64,000 nucleotides of DNA from Streptomyces albus subsp. albus (GTDB lineage Bacteria; Actinomycetota; Actinomycetes; Streptomycetales; Streptomycetaceae). How positions within the stretch are numbered: position 1 is the stretch's first letter; the number at the start of each line of letters is the position of its first letter. The stretch lies in the NCBI RefSeq assembly GCF_000725885.1, contig NZ_JODR01000022.1, positions 1 through 64,000 of the forward strand, given 5' to 3'. Shown in pieces: positions 8,336-16,829 of the stretch. Below the pieces are notes generated by a model. It was not told where the DNA came from. It made no database searches and saw only the letters and a list, made by a program, of their open reading frames with translations. Position numbers and translations under genes: made by a program.

Positions 8336-9319
8336 GTGCACACACCGACCGAACCGGCCGAGGAGACGCGACTCGACCTGCTCGTCCACCGCATGACCTG
8401 GGAGGCCGCAGGCGTCCTCACCGTCGAACTGGTCCACCCCGACGGCAAACCCCTGCCCGCCTGGGAACCCGGCGCCCACCTCGACCTGCACATCGGCGGG
8501 CATGTCCGCCAGTACTCCCTGTGCGGCGACCCGCAGGACACCGGCCGCTACCGCCTCGGAATCCTCGACGAGCCCGCCTCGCGCGGCGGCTCCCGTTACG
8601 TGCACACCACCCTGCGCCCCGGCGCCACCGTCCGAGCCCAGGGGCCGCGCAACCACTTCCGGCTCGCCCCGGCCGGCCGCTACGTCTTCGTCGCGGGCGG
8701 CATCGGCATCACCCCGCTGCTCCCCATGGCCCGGGAAGCCGCACGGGCCGGCACACCCTGGCAGTTCGTGCACGGAGGCCGCAGCCGCGACTCCATGGCC
8801 TTCGGCGCCGAACTCGCCGCCATGGCCGGCCCCGACCACGAAGTGCGGCTCCATCCGCAGGACGAGTACGGCCACATCGACCTGGATGCCGCCCTCGCCC
8901 CCCTCACCGAGGACCCGTCCGCCCTCGTCTACTGCTGCGGCCCCGAACCGCTGCTCGCCGCCGCCGAGGAGCGCTGCGCCGCCCTCGGCGCCGCCGGCCG
9001 GCTGCACGTCGAGCGCTTCGCGGCTCCGGTGGTCGAGCGCACCGGCGACGACGCCGCCTTCCCCGTGGAGCTGCGCCGCACCGGGCACACCGTCGTGGTC
9101 GGCGCCGACAGCAGCGTCCTGGAGGCCGTCGAGGCGGCCGGTGTGCCCGTGCCCAGCTCGTGCCGCGACGGCATCTGCGGCACATGCGAGACCCGCGTAC
9201 TCGAAGGCGTCCCCGACCACCGCGACTTCCTGCTCAGCGAGACCGAACGGGACAGCGGCGCGACCATGATGATCTGCGTCTCGCGCTGCGCCTCCGACCG
9301 TCTCGTCCTCGACCTGTGA
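8336..9319 (+). CDS. PDR/VanB-type oxygenase reductase (FMN, NAD, [2Fe-2S])
   Basis: 327-residue electron-transfer subunit. An N-terminal flavin domain has RQYSLCGDP, the NAD domain has GGIGITPLLPM, and the C-terminal plant-type ferredoxin domain has PSSCRDGICGTCETRV plus a fourth Cys in MMICVSRC. This is the order found in phthalate dioxygenase reductase and VanB. It should pass electrons from NAD(P)H to the Rieske protein encoded two genes downstream. Start GTG at 8336 is supported by GAGGAGG at 8321-8327. Confidence 0.94.
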   Translation: MHTPTEPAEETRLDLLVHRMTWEAAGVLTVELVHPDGKPLPAWEPGAHLDLHIGGHVRQYSLCGDPQDTGRYRLGILDEPASRGGSRYVHTTLRPGATVRAQGPRNHFRLAPAGRYVFVAGGIGITPLLPMAREAARAGTPWQFVHGGRSRDSMAFGAELAAMAGPDHEVRLHPQDEYGHIDLDAALAPLTEDPSALVYCCGPEPLLAAAEERCAALGAAGRLHVERFAAPVVERTGDDAAFPVELRRTGHTVVVGADSSVLEAVEAAGVPVPSSCRDGICGTCETRVLEGVPDHRDFLLSETERDSGATMMICVSRCASDRLVLDL

Positions 9320-9344
9320 CCGAACCGCCGCACCTGGAGCCGAG

Positions 9345-9563
9345 ATGACCCAGCGCTACCTCGAAGTGCACCAGACCCGCACCCACGAGCCCACCCCGTA
9401 CGAGTACAAACTCGCCGCCACCCTCGAAGAGGTCTTCACCCAGGTCGGGCACGACCTGGCCGACGTGGTGCGCGGCCTCAACGCCCGCCAGGTGCACGCC
9501 CCCGACGGCAGGCCCTGGACCGAGCAGTCCTTCCGCGACGAGATGCACCGCCTGGGAGCGTGA
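9345..9563 (+). CDS. Small recombinase-like HTH protein of oxygenase clusters
   Basis: 72-residue protein without signal or membrane segment. The C-terminal part (ADVVRGLNARQVHAPDGRPW followed by TEQSFRDEMHRL) resembles the helix-turn-helix of the recombinase domain in serine recombinases, but there is no catalytic domain. Proteins of this type are known next to Rieske oxygenases. It sits between the reductase and the oxygenase and its stop overlaps a possible GTG of the latter. It may be an accessory or assembly factor rather than a regulator; its function is unknown. Confidence 0.75.
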   Translation: MTQRYLEVHQTRTHEPTPYEYKLAATLEEVFTQVGHDLADVVRGLNARQVHAPDGRPWTEQSFRDEMHRLGA

Positions 9564-9568
9564 GACCC

Positions 9569-10600
9569 ATGACCACCGCCGCCACCCCGGCCCCGACCGC
9601 CGACCACATCTACGCCACCGGGCTGCGCAACCAGTGGCACCCCGTCGTCCCCTCCCGCTTCGTCGCCCCCGGCGCCCTGCGCAAGGTGACAGCGCTCGGC
9701 GAACAATGGCTGCTCTTCCGGCGCTCCGACGGCACCCTGCACATGCTCGCCGACCGCTGCCCGCACCGGGGGGCGCCGCTGTCCCTGGGCAAACACCTCG
9801 GCGACCGCGTGGCCTGCTGGTACCACGGCGTCGAGGTCGACGGTGAGGGCACCGTCACCTCGGTACCCGGGCTGCCCGGCTGCAACCTGGAGGGCAAGCA
9901 GCTCGTCCGGAGCCTGCCCGTACGGGAGACCGGCGGCGCGATCCTCGCCTACTTCGGCGACCCCCGGCACCCCGAGCCCTGCGACCTCACCCTCCCCGAC
10001 CCCCTCACGGACCCGGAGTGCGACTCCTTCCTGTGCTACGCGGAGTGGGAGACGCCCTGGCGGTACGGCATGGAGAACCTGCTGGACCCGATGCACGGCG
10101 CCTTCCTCCACCACGAGTCCCACACGATGTTCGACGGGGACACCACCGCCAAGTTCCGTATCCGGGAGACCGGCCGCGGCTACTTCTTCGAGAAGACCGA
10201 CCAGCGGGGCGTCAACTTCGACTGGGTGGAGCTGTGCCGCACCGGCGTCGACTGGGTCGACCTGTCCATCCCGTACCCGCCCTCGGCGGGACCCGGCGGC
10301 CCGTTCGGCATCGTCGGCATGATCTGCCCCATCGACGAGCGGCGCAGCGGCGTCTTCTTCTGGCGCTACCGCCGCGTACAGGGCTGGCAGCGCGACACCT
10401 GGCGCTTCCTCTACCGCACGCTCATCGAGGAGCGGCACTGGGAGGTGCTGGAACAGGACCGGGTCATGCTGGAGGGCATGCCGCGCGACGCCGACCAGGC
10501 GGAGAATCTCTACCAGCACGACCTCGGCGTGGTCCGGCTGCGCCGGCTCTACCGCGCCGAGGCGGAGAAGCAGGCGGCGGCCCTGGCCGGCGCGAACTGA
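9569..10600 (+). CDS. Rieske non-heme iron oxygenase, alpha-type subunit
   Basis: 343-residue terminal oxygenase. The Rieske centre is CPH (Cys64, His66) and CWYH (Cys83, His86). The mononuclear iron site is seen as DPMHGAFLHH with Asp173, His176 and His181. No beta subunit is encoded nearby, as in phthalate- or VanA-type homo-oligomeric enzymes. Paired with the reductase at 8336, it should catalyse the initial hydroxylation or demethylation of the operon substrate. ATG 9569 is preferred to GTG 9560 because the GGAG at 9554-9557 is correctly spaced for the former. Confidence 0.93.
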   Translation: MTTAATPAPTADHIYATGLRNQWHPVVPSRFVAPGALRKVTALGEQWLLFRRSDGTLHMLADRCPHRGAPLSLGKHLGDRVACWYHGVEVDGEGTVTSVPGLPGCNLEGKQLVRSLPVRETGGAILAYFGDPRHPEPCDLTLPDPLTDPECDSFLCYAEWETPWRYGMENLLDPMHGAFLHHESHTMFDGDTTAKFRIRETGRGYFFEKTDQRGVNFDWVELCRTGVDWVDLSIPYPPSAGPGGPFGIVGMICPIDERRSGVFFWRYRRVQGWQRDTWRFLYRTLIEERHWEVLEQDRVMLEGMPRDADQAENLYQHDLGVVRLRRLYRAEAEKQAAALAGAN

Positions 10601-10624
10601 GACCGGGACGCAACCCGCGGCGCA

Positions 10625-10666
10625 CCCCCGGCCGGCCCGAGTGGACACGGCCGGGCCGGCCGGGGG
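10625..10666. terminator. Bidirectional terminator between the Rieske gene and marR
   Basis: A perfect 15-base inverted repeat, CCCCCGGCCGGCCCG at 10625-10639 and its complement at 10652-10666, with a 12-base loop. It lies in the 76-base gap between convergent genes. There is no T-run, as usual for actinomycete terminators. Confidence 0.85.
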
Positions 10667-10676
10667 CGGGGAGAGG

Positions 10677-11219
10677 CTAGGACTCCTCCTGGCGTGCGGC
10701 GTCGAGGGAGACTTCCAGCTTGCGCAGCAGGGTGCTCAGCTGTCCGCACTCCTCGGCGGTCAGACCGGCGAGCATGTGCCGCTCCTTGTCGAGGTGCTGG
10801 ACGAACAACTCGTCGATCACCCTCAGCCCTTCCGGCGTGAGCCGGCAGTGCACCACTCTGCGGTCCTCGCTGTCGCGCTCGCGCACGATCAGCCCGTCCT
10901 TCTCCAGCCGGTCCAGCCGCAGCGTGACCCCCGCGGAGCTGATCAGCCCGCTGGCCGCCAGCTCGCCCGCGGTGAGCTGGAAGGGCTCCCCGGCCCGGCG
11001 CAGCGCCGTCAACACGTCGAAGCCCGCCCAGGACAGTCCGTGTTCGCTCACCGGACGGTTGGTCTGCGCCTGGTACAGCACGAACGTACGGTGCAGCCGG
11101 GCCAGTACCTCGAGCGGCGTGGTGTCCAGCTCGGGACGCTCGCGCCTCCAGTCCTCGATGATGGCCGCGACCGCGTCCTTCCGTTCGCCGGCATCGGCAC
11201 CACGCTGCTTGCCAGGCAC
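10677..11219 (-). CDS. MarR family transcriptional regulator
   Basis: 180 residues with the winged-helix core of MarR proteins: LTAGELAASGLISSAGVTLR is the HTH, and RERDSEDRRVVHCRLT contains the conserved wing DxR. Flanking helices would form the dimer and ligand pocket. The start is GTG at 11219. The gene converges on the catabolic operon, so it is a plausible aromatic-acid-sensing regulator of it. A site at the operon promoter cannot be examined because only 35 bases precede the first gene. It could instead regulate itself or an unseen gene. Confidence 0.88.
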   Translation of the reverse strand: MPGKQRGADAGERKDAVAAIIEDWRRERPELDTTPLEVLARLHRTFVLYQAQTNRPVSEHGLSWAGFDVLTALRRAGEPFQLTAGELAASGLISSAGVTLRLDRLEKDGLIVRERDSEDRRVVHCRLTPEGLRVIDELFVQHLDKERHMLAGLTAEECGQLSTLLRKLEVSLDAARQEES

Positions 11220-11231
11220 CCGGGCCCTCCC

Positions 11232-11251
11232 TCAAATCGTCTGATCCTTGA
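11232..11251. promoter_or_regulatory. Weak inverted repeat upstream of marR
   Basis: TCAA at 11232-11235 and TTGA at 11248-11251 flank an AT-richer stretch 13 bases upstream of the marR start. The arms are only four bases, so this is a tentative MarR operator or promoter element. Confidence 0.25.
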
Positions 11252-11292
11252 AAAATACCCGCCCCCGGCCTGGCGGGTGCGCACCGGAGGCG

Positions 11293-12591
11293 TCACGCCG
11301 GCGCGCAGTGCCCGGGGAGGGCGGGCCCGGCGGCGACCTCTCGTGCACCGACGGCGAGTTGTGAGATGTCCACGGAGCCCGCGCCCAGCGGGGGCCGGGG
11401 CAGCAGCGTCCACAGGACGGCCGTGGCGGCGAGTGCGGCGGCCAGTACGAGGGCGCCGGTCCGCCCGGTGGTCCAGGAGGCGCGGTGCCGTACGGGGTTC
11501 TCCAGCAGGTACGTGGAGAGCGCGGCGGCGAGCAGGGAGAGCCCGATGAGGGCGACGGCGCGCGGCCATCCGCCGAAGCCGAGGGTTTCGGGCGGGAGCA
11601 GGACGTAGAGGGGCCAGTGCCACAGGTAGAGGCTGTAGGAGAGCTCTCCCAGCCGGCGGGGCGGCGCCGCGCCGAGGATCCGCCCGGCGTGTCCGTCGGG
11701 TGAACCGGCCAGCAGGGCGATCAGCGCTGCGGCGGCGAGTGCGTGCAGGAACAGTCCGCCGGTGAACAGTGAGGGGCTGTGCTCCCCGTCGGTGACCGCC
11801 CAGTAGGCGGCCAAGCCGCAGACGAGTGCCCCGCAGGCCAGGTCGGCCGCCCGGCCGTGCAGCCGGCCCAGAGCGTGGCGGACGGGGGCGGTGGCGGCGA
11901 GCGAACCGAGCAGCAGCGCCGCGGCGCGGGTGTCGGTGCCCTCGTACAGGCGGGTGGTGTCGACGGCGTGCGGCAGCAGGAGCATCGCCGCCAGGGAGGC
12001 CAGGGCGCTGGCCGCGGAGACGGCCGCGGTCCAGTGTTCCGGCCGCCGCAGCCGGGCCAGGAGGGCGACCACCAGCGGCCACAGCAGGTAGAACTGCCAC
12101 TCGACGGCGATGCTCCACAGGTGGCTGAAGACGCGGGTGCCCGAAGCGTCCCAGTAGCCGATCCGTTCGGCGATGTAGTGCCAGTTCGCCGCCTGGGCCG
12201 CCGCCCAGGGCGCGTCGTCGAGGGCGAGACGCAGCAGGACGGCCGAGCCGGATGCCCACGTCAGCAGCAGCGTGCCGACCCCCATGGCGGCCAGTGCGGG
12301 CAGCAGCCGCCGGGCGCGGCGGGTGAGGAAACGGGCGAGGCCGACGGTGCCGGTCGTACCGGCCTCCCGCAGGAGGAGCCCGGTGATCAGGAAGCCGGAC
12401 AGCACGAAGAACAGGTCGACTCCGAGGAATCCGCCGCTGAAGAGCCCTGCGTGGAAGAGGAGTACGCCCAGGACGGCGGCACCGCGCAGGCCGTCCAGCG
12501 GTGCGATGTGTGCGCGGCCCGCATCCCGCCGGGGAACACGGGCCCTCGGGGCGCGCCGGCGGGATGCGGGAGTGAGCGGGAGGGTCGGCAT
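11293..12591 (-). CDS. Acyltransferase-3 family integral membrane protein
   Basis: 432-residue multipass protein of the OafA/NodX acyltransferase-3 family, which moves acyl groups across the membrane to O-acylate sugars. The N-terminal LDGLRGAAVLGVLLFHAG and GGFLGVDLFFVLSGFLIT are the family signature. About ten membrane segments follow. Longer readings start further upstream, but ATG 12591 has a GAAGGA eight bases before it and a normal N-terminus. It stops just after the membrane domain. The periplasmic SGNH domain fused in many relatives is encoded separately by the preceding gene. Confidence 0.9.
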   Translation of the reverse strand: MPTLPLTPASRRRAPRARVPRRDAGRAHIAPLDGLRGAAVLGVLLFHAGLFSGGFLGVDLFFVLSGFLITGLLLREAGTTGTVGLARFLTRRARRLLPALAAMGVGTLLLTWASGSAVLLRLALDDAPWAAAQAANWHYIAERIGYWDASGTRVFSHLWSIAVEWQFYLLWPLVVALLARLRRPEHWTAAVSAASALASLAAMLLLPHAVDTTRLYEGTDTRAAALLLGSLAATAPVRHALGRLHGRAADLACGALVCGLAAYWAVTDGEHSPSLFTGGLFLHALAAAALIALLAGSPDGHAGRILGAAPPRRLGELSYSLYLWHWPLYVLLPPETLGFGGWPRAVALIGLSLLAAALSTYLLENPVRHRASWTTGRTGALVLAAALAATAVLWTLLPRPPLGAGSVDISQLAVGAREVAAGPALPGHCAPA

Positions 12592-12670
12592 GGCAGCAGT
12601 CCTTCGGGCCCCGCCGGCACGGGCCGACGGGGCATGGGTGGGGTGGGGGGGAGAGCGGGGTGGCCGCGCC

Positions 12671-13513
12671 TCAGCGGCAGCCGAGGTCCGCGTAGTGCCC
12701 GGAGCCGGTCCACGCCCCCTGGGCCCACTTGCGGGGAGGGGCCGGGGCGAATCCGTACTGCTTGCCGAGCTTCTCGCCGAACCACTTGGCGAACGCCGCC
12801 GCTCCCTGCTGGCAGGCGTGGATCCCGTCGGAGGAGCGCTGGGCCCGCCGCGCGCGGCTGTCGGTGCCCCACAACTCCGCGGAGTCGAAATAGTGGATTT
12901 TTCCACCGCTCCGGGCGGCAGCTTGCCGGGCGGCCCTGGGGGCGCTGCGGATGGCCTTCTCGTGCGGCTTGTAGAAGTCGTCGACGGTGAAGGGCGGGGC
13001 GGAGACGATCACCAGTTCGGCACCGGCGTTCCGGGCGGTGCGGCCCAGCTTCTCGTAGGCGTGGCGCTGCCCGGCCTCGGTGTCCCAGTCGTAGGTGGTG
13101 ATCTGGTAGGCGATGACGTCCGGGTGGAAGGCGGCGATGTCCTTCGACAGCCGCTTCCAGGTGTGCGCCGCGATCTGCTTCGTGGGTCCCTGTCCCGCGA
13201 CCACCGTGCCGCCTCCGGTCGAGCTGGCGTCCTTGAAGCGGAGCCCCGCGGCCTTCGCCGCCGCGGCCAGGGCCGGTGCCTCGCCGCCGGCGATCGAGTC
13301 GCCCATCCACAGCACCTTCTTGCCGCCGCCGTGCCGCGACGTGCTTCCGTCGGTGCCCGCGCCGTCGTGCGCGGCCGTCTGCCCGCCGCATGCGGTCAGC
13401 GCGAGGAGCGCCCCGGTGACCAGGGCGCTGCCGAGGGCGGGGCGGCGGAGGGGACGGACGGTGGCACGGGTGGCGGAGGCGGCGCGCCGGGCGGTGTTCA
13501 TGTGTGCGTTCAT
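12671..13513 (-). CDS. SGNH/GDSL-type lipoprotein
   Basis: 280 residues. A lipoprotein signal peptide ends in LTACGG, so the mature protein should be anchored outside the membrane. The catalytic Ser block is WMGDSIAGG and the Asp/His block is SDGIHACQQG, both typical of SGNH hydrolases and O-acyltransferase partner domains. It is upstream of, and co-directional with, the acyltransferase-3 gene (gap 79 bases). The two probably act together to acylate an extracellular glycan. ATG 13513 or the in-frame ATG 13501 could start it; neither has a strong ribosome binding site. Confidence 0.85.
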   Translation of the reverse strand: MNAHMNTARRAASATRATVRPLRRPALGSALVTGALLALTACGGQTAAHDGAGTDGSTSRHGGGKKVLWMGDSIAGGEAPALAAAAKAAGLRFKDASSTGGGTVVAGQGPTKQIAAHTWKRLSKDIAAFHPDVIAYQITTYDWDTEAGQRHAYEKLGRTARNAGAELVIVSAPPFTVDDFYKPHEKAIRSAPRAARQAAARSGGKIHYFDSAELWGTDSRARRAQRSSDGIHACQQGAAAFAKWFGEKLGKQYGFAPAPPRKWAQGAWTGSGHYADLGCR

Positions 13514-13814
13514 GCCGGTCAGGCAAGCACCGTCCGGGCCTCGGATCCGCCGTTGTCATCGACTCATCATGATCCGGGAGAGGGACGGTCATCGCGGCGC
13601 GGCTGCGGACGCGCCCGGGGCCGGGTGAGGAGGACGGCTGTCATCGTTTCCTCACACAATGGAGAGCAAGCGATCAAACAGGCAGCCGATCATTGGGCAA
13701 GCGGCTGCCCGGGGCGGGCCGTGCTCCCGCGGACGGGACCGGGACCGTACGGCACCGGCACCGGGCGACCGTCCGGAAGGCCGCCGACGACAGAGGACCG
13801 ACGAGAAGAACACC
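13514..13814. other. Divergent intergenic region between SGNH lipoprotein and two-component operon
   Basis: 301 bases without a gene. GTCATCG occurs three times (13555-13561, 13588-13594, 13640-13646), the last two preceded by ACGG-type sequence. These may be binding sites for the response regulator encoded downstream, but spacing is irregular. The right half, with ACCGGCACCGG-type sequence, holds nothing further that I can support. Confidence 0.4.
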
Positions 13815-14510
13815 ATGACCAAAGTCCTGCTCATCGAGGACGACCCGGCCGTGCGCCGCGGCGTCACCCTCGCCCTGCGCCGCCGCGGCCACGAGGTCGA
13901 GGAGGTGGCCAGCGGGGAGGACGGCCTGGCCTCGCTGGAGGACTTCCGGCCGGATCTGGTCCTGCTCGATCTGATGCTGCCCGGTATGAGCGGCCTGGAG
14001 GTGTGCCGCCGCATCCGCGCGGTGCGGCAGTTGCCGATCATCATCCTCTCGGCGCGGGGCGACGACCTCGACATGGTGATGGGCCTGGAGACGGGCGCCG
14101 ACGACTACATCGTCAAACCGGCCAGCGGCGAGGTCCTGGAGGCCCGGATGCGTGCCGTGCTGCGCCGCCTCGCCCCGCAGCCGTCCGGCCCTCCCGGACC
14201 CGACGGTCCCCGTGAGACGCACGGCCGCCTCGTCCTCGACCGGCAGGCGCTCCAGGTCTTCAAGGAGGGCACCGAACTCCTGCTGGCCCCCTCGGAGCTG
14301 AAGCTGCTGCTGTTCCTGTCCGCCGCCCCGGGACAGGTCTTCAGCCGCCAGCAGCTCCTCGAACAGGTGTGGGAGCACAGTTACTACGGGGACGCCCGCC
14401 TGGTGGACGCGTGTGTGATGCGGCTGCGGGCCAAGATCGAGGACGATCCGCGCCGGCCGGTGTACGTGCAGACGGTGCGTGGCTTCGGCTACCGGTTCGG
14501 ACCGCTGTGA
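13815..14510 (+). CDS. OmpR/PhoB-family response regulator
   Basis: 231 residues. The receiver domain has the acidic pair in IEDDPAV, phospho-acceptor Asp52 in LLDLMLPGMSG and Lys101 in YIVKP. The C-terminal winged helix (about 135-231) has SRQQLLEQVW and a YVQTVRGFGYRF end. ATG 13815 is used rather than the longer reading from 13659, because the receiver domain starts directly at TKVLLIEDD. Its stop overlaps the GTG of the kinase gene. General layout recalls the CseB/CseC envelope-stress system, but no ECF sigma gene is adjacent, so the regulon is unknown. Confidence 0.93.
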   Translation: MTKVLLIEDDPAVRRGVTLALRRRGHEVEEVASGEDGLASLEDFRPDLVLLDLMLPGMSGLEVCRRIRAVRQLPIIILSARGDDLDMVMGLETGADDYIVKPASGEVLEARMRAVLRRLAPQPSGPPGPDGPRETHGRLVLDRQALQVFKEGTELLLAPSELKLLLFLSAAPGQVFSRQQLLEQVWEHSYYGDARLVDACVMRLRAKIEDDPRRPVYVQTVRGFGYRFGPL

Positions 14511-15979
14511 GGCGCACGTCCCCGCGGCCCGTGCGCCCTGCCCGGTCCCGCCTCCGCCCCCGCCGGCCCGTGCAGAGCCTCCGTACCCGTCTGGTGCTCA
14601 CATTCTTGGCCGTCTCGGCGCTCAGCGCCCTGCTCACCTCCGCGCTCACCTTCCGGCAGGCACGCGCCGCCATCCTCGACCGCGCGCAGGACGCGGCCGT
14701 GTCCGATCTGCGCGTCCAGACCGACTCACTCGCCCCGGGCCTGCCCGCGACGCCGTCGCGCAGCGATCTGACGGCCCTGGTGAAGCAGCTCGATCTCGTG
14801 GGTGAGTCCCGGCAGTGGCGCACCTCGGCCGAGTACGGTGACCTGCGCGCCGGTGCGGGCGGCATTCCCCGGGAGCTGCGGACCGCCGCCCGCGACGGCG
14901 GAACCGTGCGGCAACGCGTGGAGCGCCACGGTGAGCCGTGGCTGCTGATCGCCATGCCGGTCGAGCGGACGCGGGGCAGTGGCGCCTCGGGCCTGACGGT
15001 GTACGCGGCCCTCTCCCTGCACGACGAGAAGACCGACATCGCGGCGCTGGTCACCGCCGCGCAGGCCGGAGCGGTCCCCGCGCTGCTGTTCGCGCTGGTG
15101 CCGGCCCTGCTGGCGGCGCGCAGCCTGCTGCGTCCCGTACGGCGTCTGCGCAGCGCGGCCGAGGAGATCACCGGGGGCCGTCTGGACACCCGGCTGCCGG
15201 TGACGGGCCGTGACGAACTCGCCGATCTGACCCGCACGTTCAACGAGATGGCCGCCACCTTGGAGCGGGACGACGCCGAGCTGCGCCGGATGGGGGAGAA
15301 CGCGCGCCGGTTCGCCGCCGACGTCTCCCACGAGCTGCGCACCCCGCTCGCCGCGATGGCGGCGGTGACCGAAGTGCTCGACGAGGGCGCCGCGGACCTG
15401 GACCCGGACACGGCCGACGCGGTCCGCCTCGTCAGCGACGAGACCCGCAAACTCACCCGGCTTGTGGACGATTTGATGGAGATCTCCCGCTTCGACGCGG
15501 GCGCGGCGGCCCTCCACCTGGACGAGGTGGACCTGGCCACCTCCATCCGCAAGACGCTCCAGCTGAGGGGCTGGTCGGGCCAGGTGAACGCGGAACTGCC
15601 CGAGGGCGTGCGGGCCCGGCTCGACCCGCGCCGCCTGGACGTGGTGCTGGCCAATCTCGTGGGCAACGCCCTGCGGCACGGAGGCCCGCCCGTCACCGTG
15701 CGGGCACACCAGGCCGGCCCCCGGGTCGTCGTCGAGGTCCGCGACGGGGGGCCGGGCATCCCCGAGGAGGTGCTCCCGCACGTGTTCGACCGGTTCTACA
15801 AGGCCGACTCCGCCCGCACCCGCTCGCACGGCAGCGGTCTCGGACTGTCCGTCGCGCGGGAGAACGTCCGCCTCCACGGCGGCACCCTGACCGCCGCCAA
15901 CCCTCCGGGCGGCGGCGCGCTCTTCACCGTCACCCTGCCGTCGGCCGCGCCGCAGGACCGTGCCGGGGAGGCGTCATGA
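14507..15979 (+). CDS. Sensor histidine kinase with HAMP domain
   Basis: 490 residues from GTG 14507. An N-terminal membrane helix (LVLTFLAVSALSALLTSALT), an extracytoplasmic region of about 130 residues and a second helix (ALLFALVPALLAARSLL) come first. They are followed by HAMP, the H-box with His275 (DVSHELRTPLAAM), N-box NLVGNALRH, G1 DGGPGIP and G2 GSGLGLSV. It should phosphorylate the adjacent response regulator. The start overlaps the preceding stop (GTGA) and its own stop overlaps the lipoprotein ATG, so all three genes are coupled. Confidence 0.93.
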   Translation: MRRTSPRPVRPARSRLRPRRPVQSLRTRLVLTFLAVSALSALLTSALTFRQARAAILDRAQDAAVSDLRVQTDSLAPGLPATPSRSDLTALVKQLDLVGESRQWRTSAEYGDLRAGAGGIPRELRTAARDGGTVRQRVERHGEPWLLIAMPVERTRGSGASGLTVYAALSLHDEKTDIAALVTAAQAGAVPALLFALVPALLAARSLLRPVRRLRSAAEEITGGRLDTRLPVTGRDELADLTRTFNEMAATLERDDAELRRMGENARRFAADVSHELRTPLAAMAAVTEVLDEGAADLDPDTADAVRLVSDETRKLTRLVDDLMEISRFDAGAAALHLDEVDLATSIRKTLQLRGWSGQVNAELPEGVRARLDPRRLDVVLANLVGNALRHGGPPVTVRAHQAGPRVVVEVRDGGPGIPEEVLPHVFDRFYKADSARTRSHGSGLGLSVARENVRLHGGTLTAANPPGGGALFTVTLPSAAPQDRAGEAS

Positions 15980-16539
15980 GGCGCCGGGTTCTCCTTGCGG
16001 CGCTGGTGCCACCCCTGGTGGCGGGGCTGCTCACCGGGTGCGGCGTCAGCACCACGGGGCCCGAGGCGGCGGGCGCCCCCGCGAGCGGGTTGGCGTCCCC
16101 CGGCAGCGAGCTGCACCATGCCCGGCTCTACTTCGTCGGCCCGCACGGCAGCCAGGTGGTCTCGCGCCGCACCCCGGCGGCGCTCGGCCCGCAAGCGGCG
16201 CTCGACCTGCTGCTCGACGGCCCCACCCGGGCCGAACGCGCCCGGGGCCTGCACAGTGTGCTGCCGCCGATGAACGGCGGGCTGACGGCACGCCCCGCCG
16301 GCCGGGGCAAGGTCTCGGTCGACCTGCCGTACGAGATCGCGGACATGGAACTGGCCGCCGTCGGCCAGATCGCCTGCACGGCGGCCGATGCCGAGCTTCC
16401 CGGCGATGTCCCGCCGGACGAGGTCGATGTCGACCTCTACGAACTCGGCGAGCGGGAGCCGTTCACCGTCCACTGCAACAGCAAGGGCAACGTCGTACCG
16501 GCGGACGCCCCCGACCGGTCGGCCGCACCGTCCCGGTGA
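15976..16539 (+). CDS. GerMN-like lipoprotein of the two-component operon
   Basis: 187 residues with a lipoprotein signal peptide ending LLTGCG, so it is exported and lipid-anchored. The folded part contains ARLYFVGPHGSQVV and ALDLLLDGPTRAERARGL, resembling sporulation/germination GerMN domains of Streptomyces lipoproteins such as CseA and LpqB. ATGA overlap with the kinase gene implies co-translation. A role in modulating the kinase, by analogy with CseA, is an inference from position. Confidence 0.8.
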   Translation: MRRRVLLAALVPPLVAGLLTGCGVSTTGPEAAGAPASGLASPGSELHHARLYFVGPHGSQVVSRRTPAALGPQAALDLLLDGPTRAERARGLHSVLPPMNGGLTARPAGRGKVSVDLPYEIADMELAAVGQIACTAADAELPGDVPPDEVDVDLYELGEREPFTVHCNSKGNVVPADAPDRSAAPSR

Positions 16540-16829
16540 GGGCCGCGCGGGGCCCGCGGGGTCCCGCCCCGCCCGCCTGGTGGCCGCTCGGGCAAACGCA
16601 CCACACCGGGCCCGGTCGTTGCCGCCCGGGCCCGGTGGCAGGCGGCCGCGGCACGCCGCCTCGGTGTGCGGCCGTGACCCGTGCCCCGTCGTCCGCCCGG
16701 CGAGGCACGGGGAGCGAGTCCACATCGTCCCGGGCACGGTCCCTGCGGTCCGGGGCGGGGCAAAGGATACGGAGCACGCACACCGCGCCGATCCCCTGTC
16801 CCGGTGCGGGGCCGGGGTGCGCGGGAACG

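Noticed and set aside
9345..9563. Small recombinase-like protein as a site-specific recombinase remnant
   Set aside because: No catalytic domain, attachment sites or mobile neighbours. It fits the small protein known beside Rieske oxygenases.
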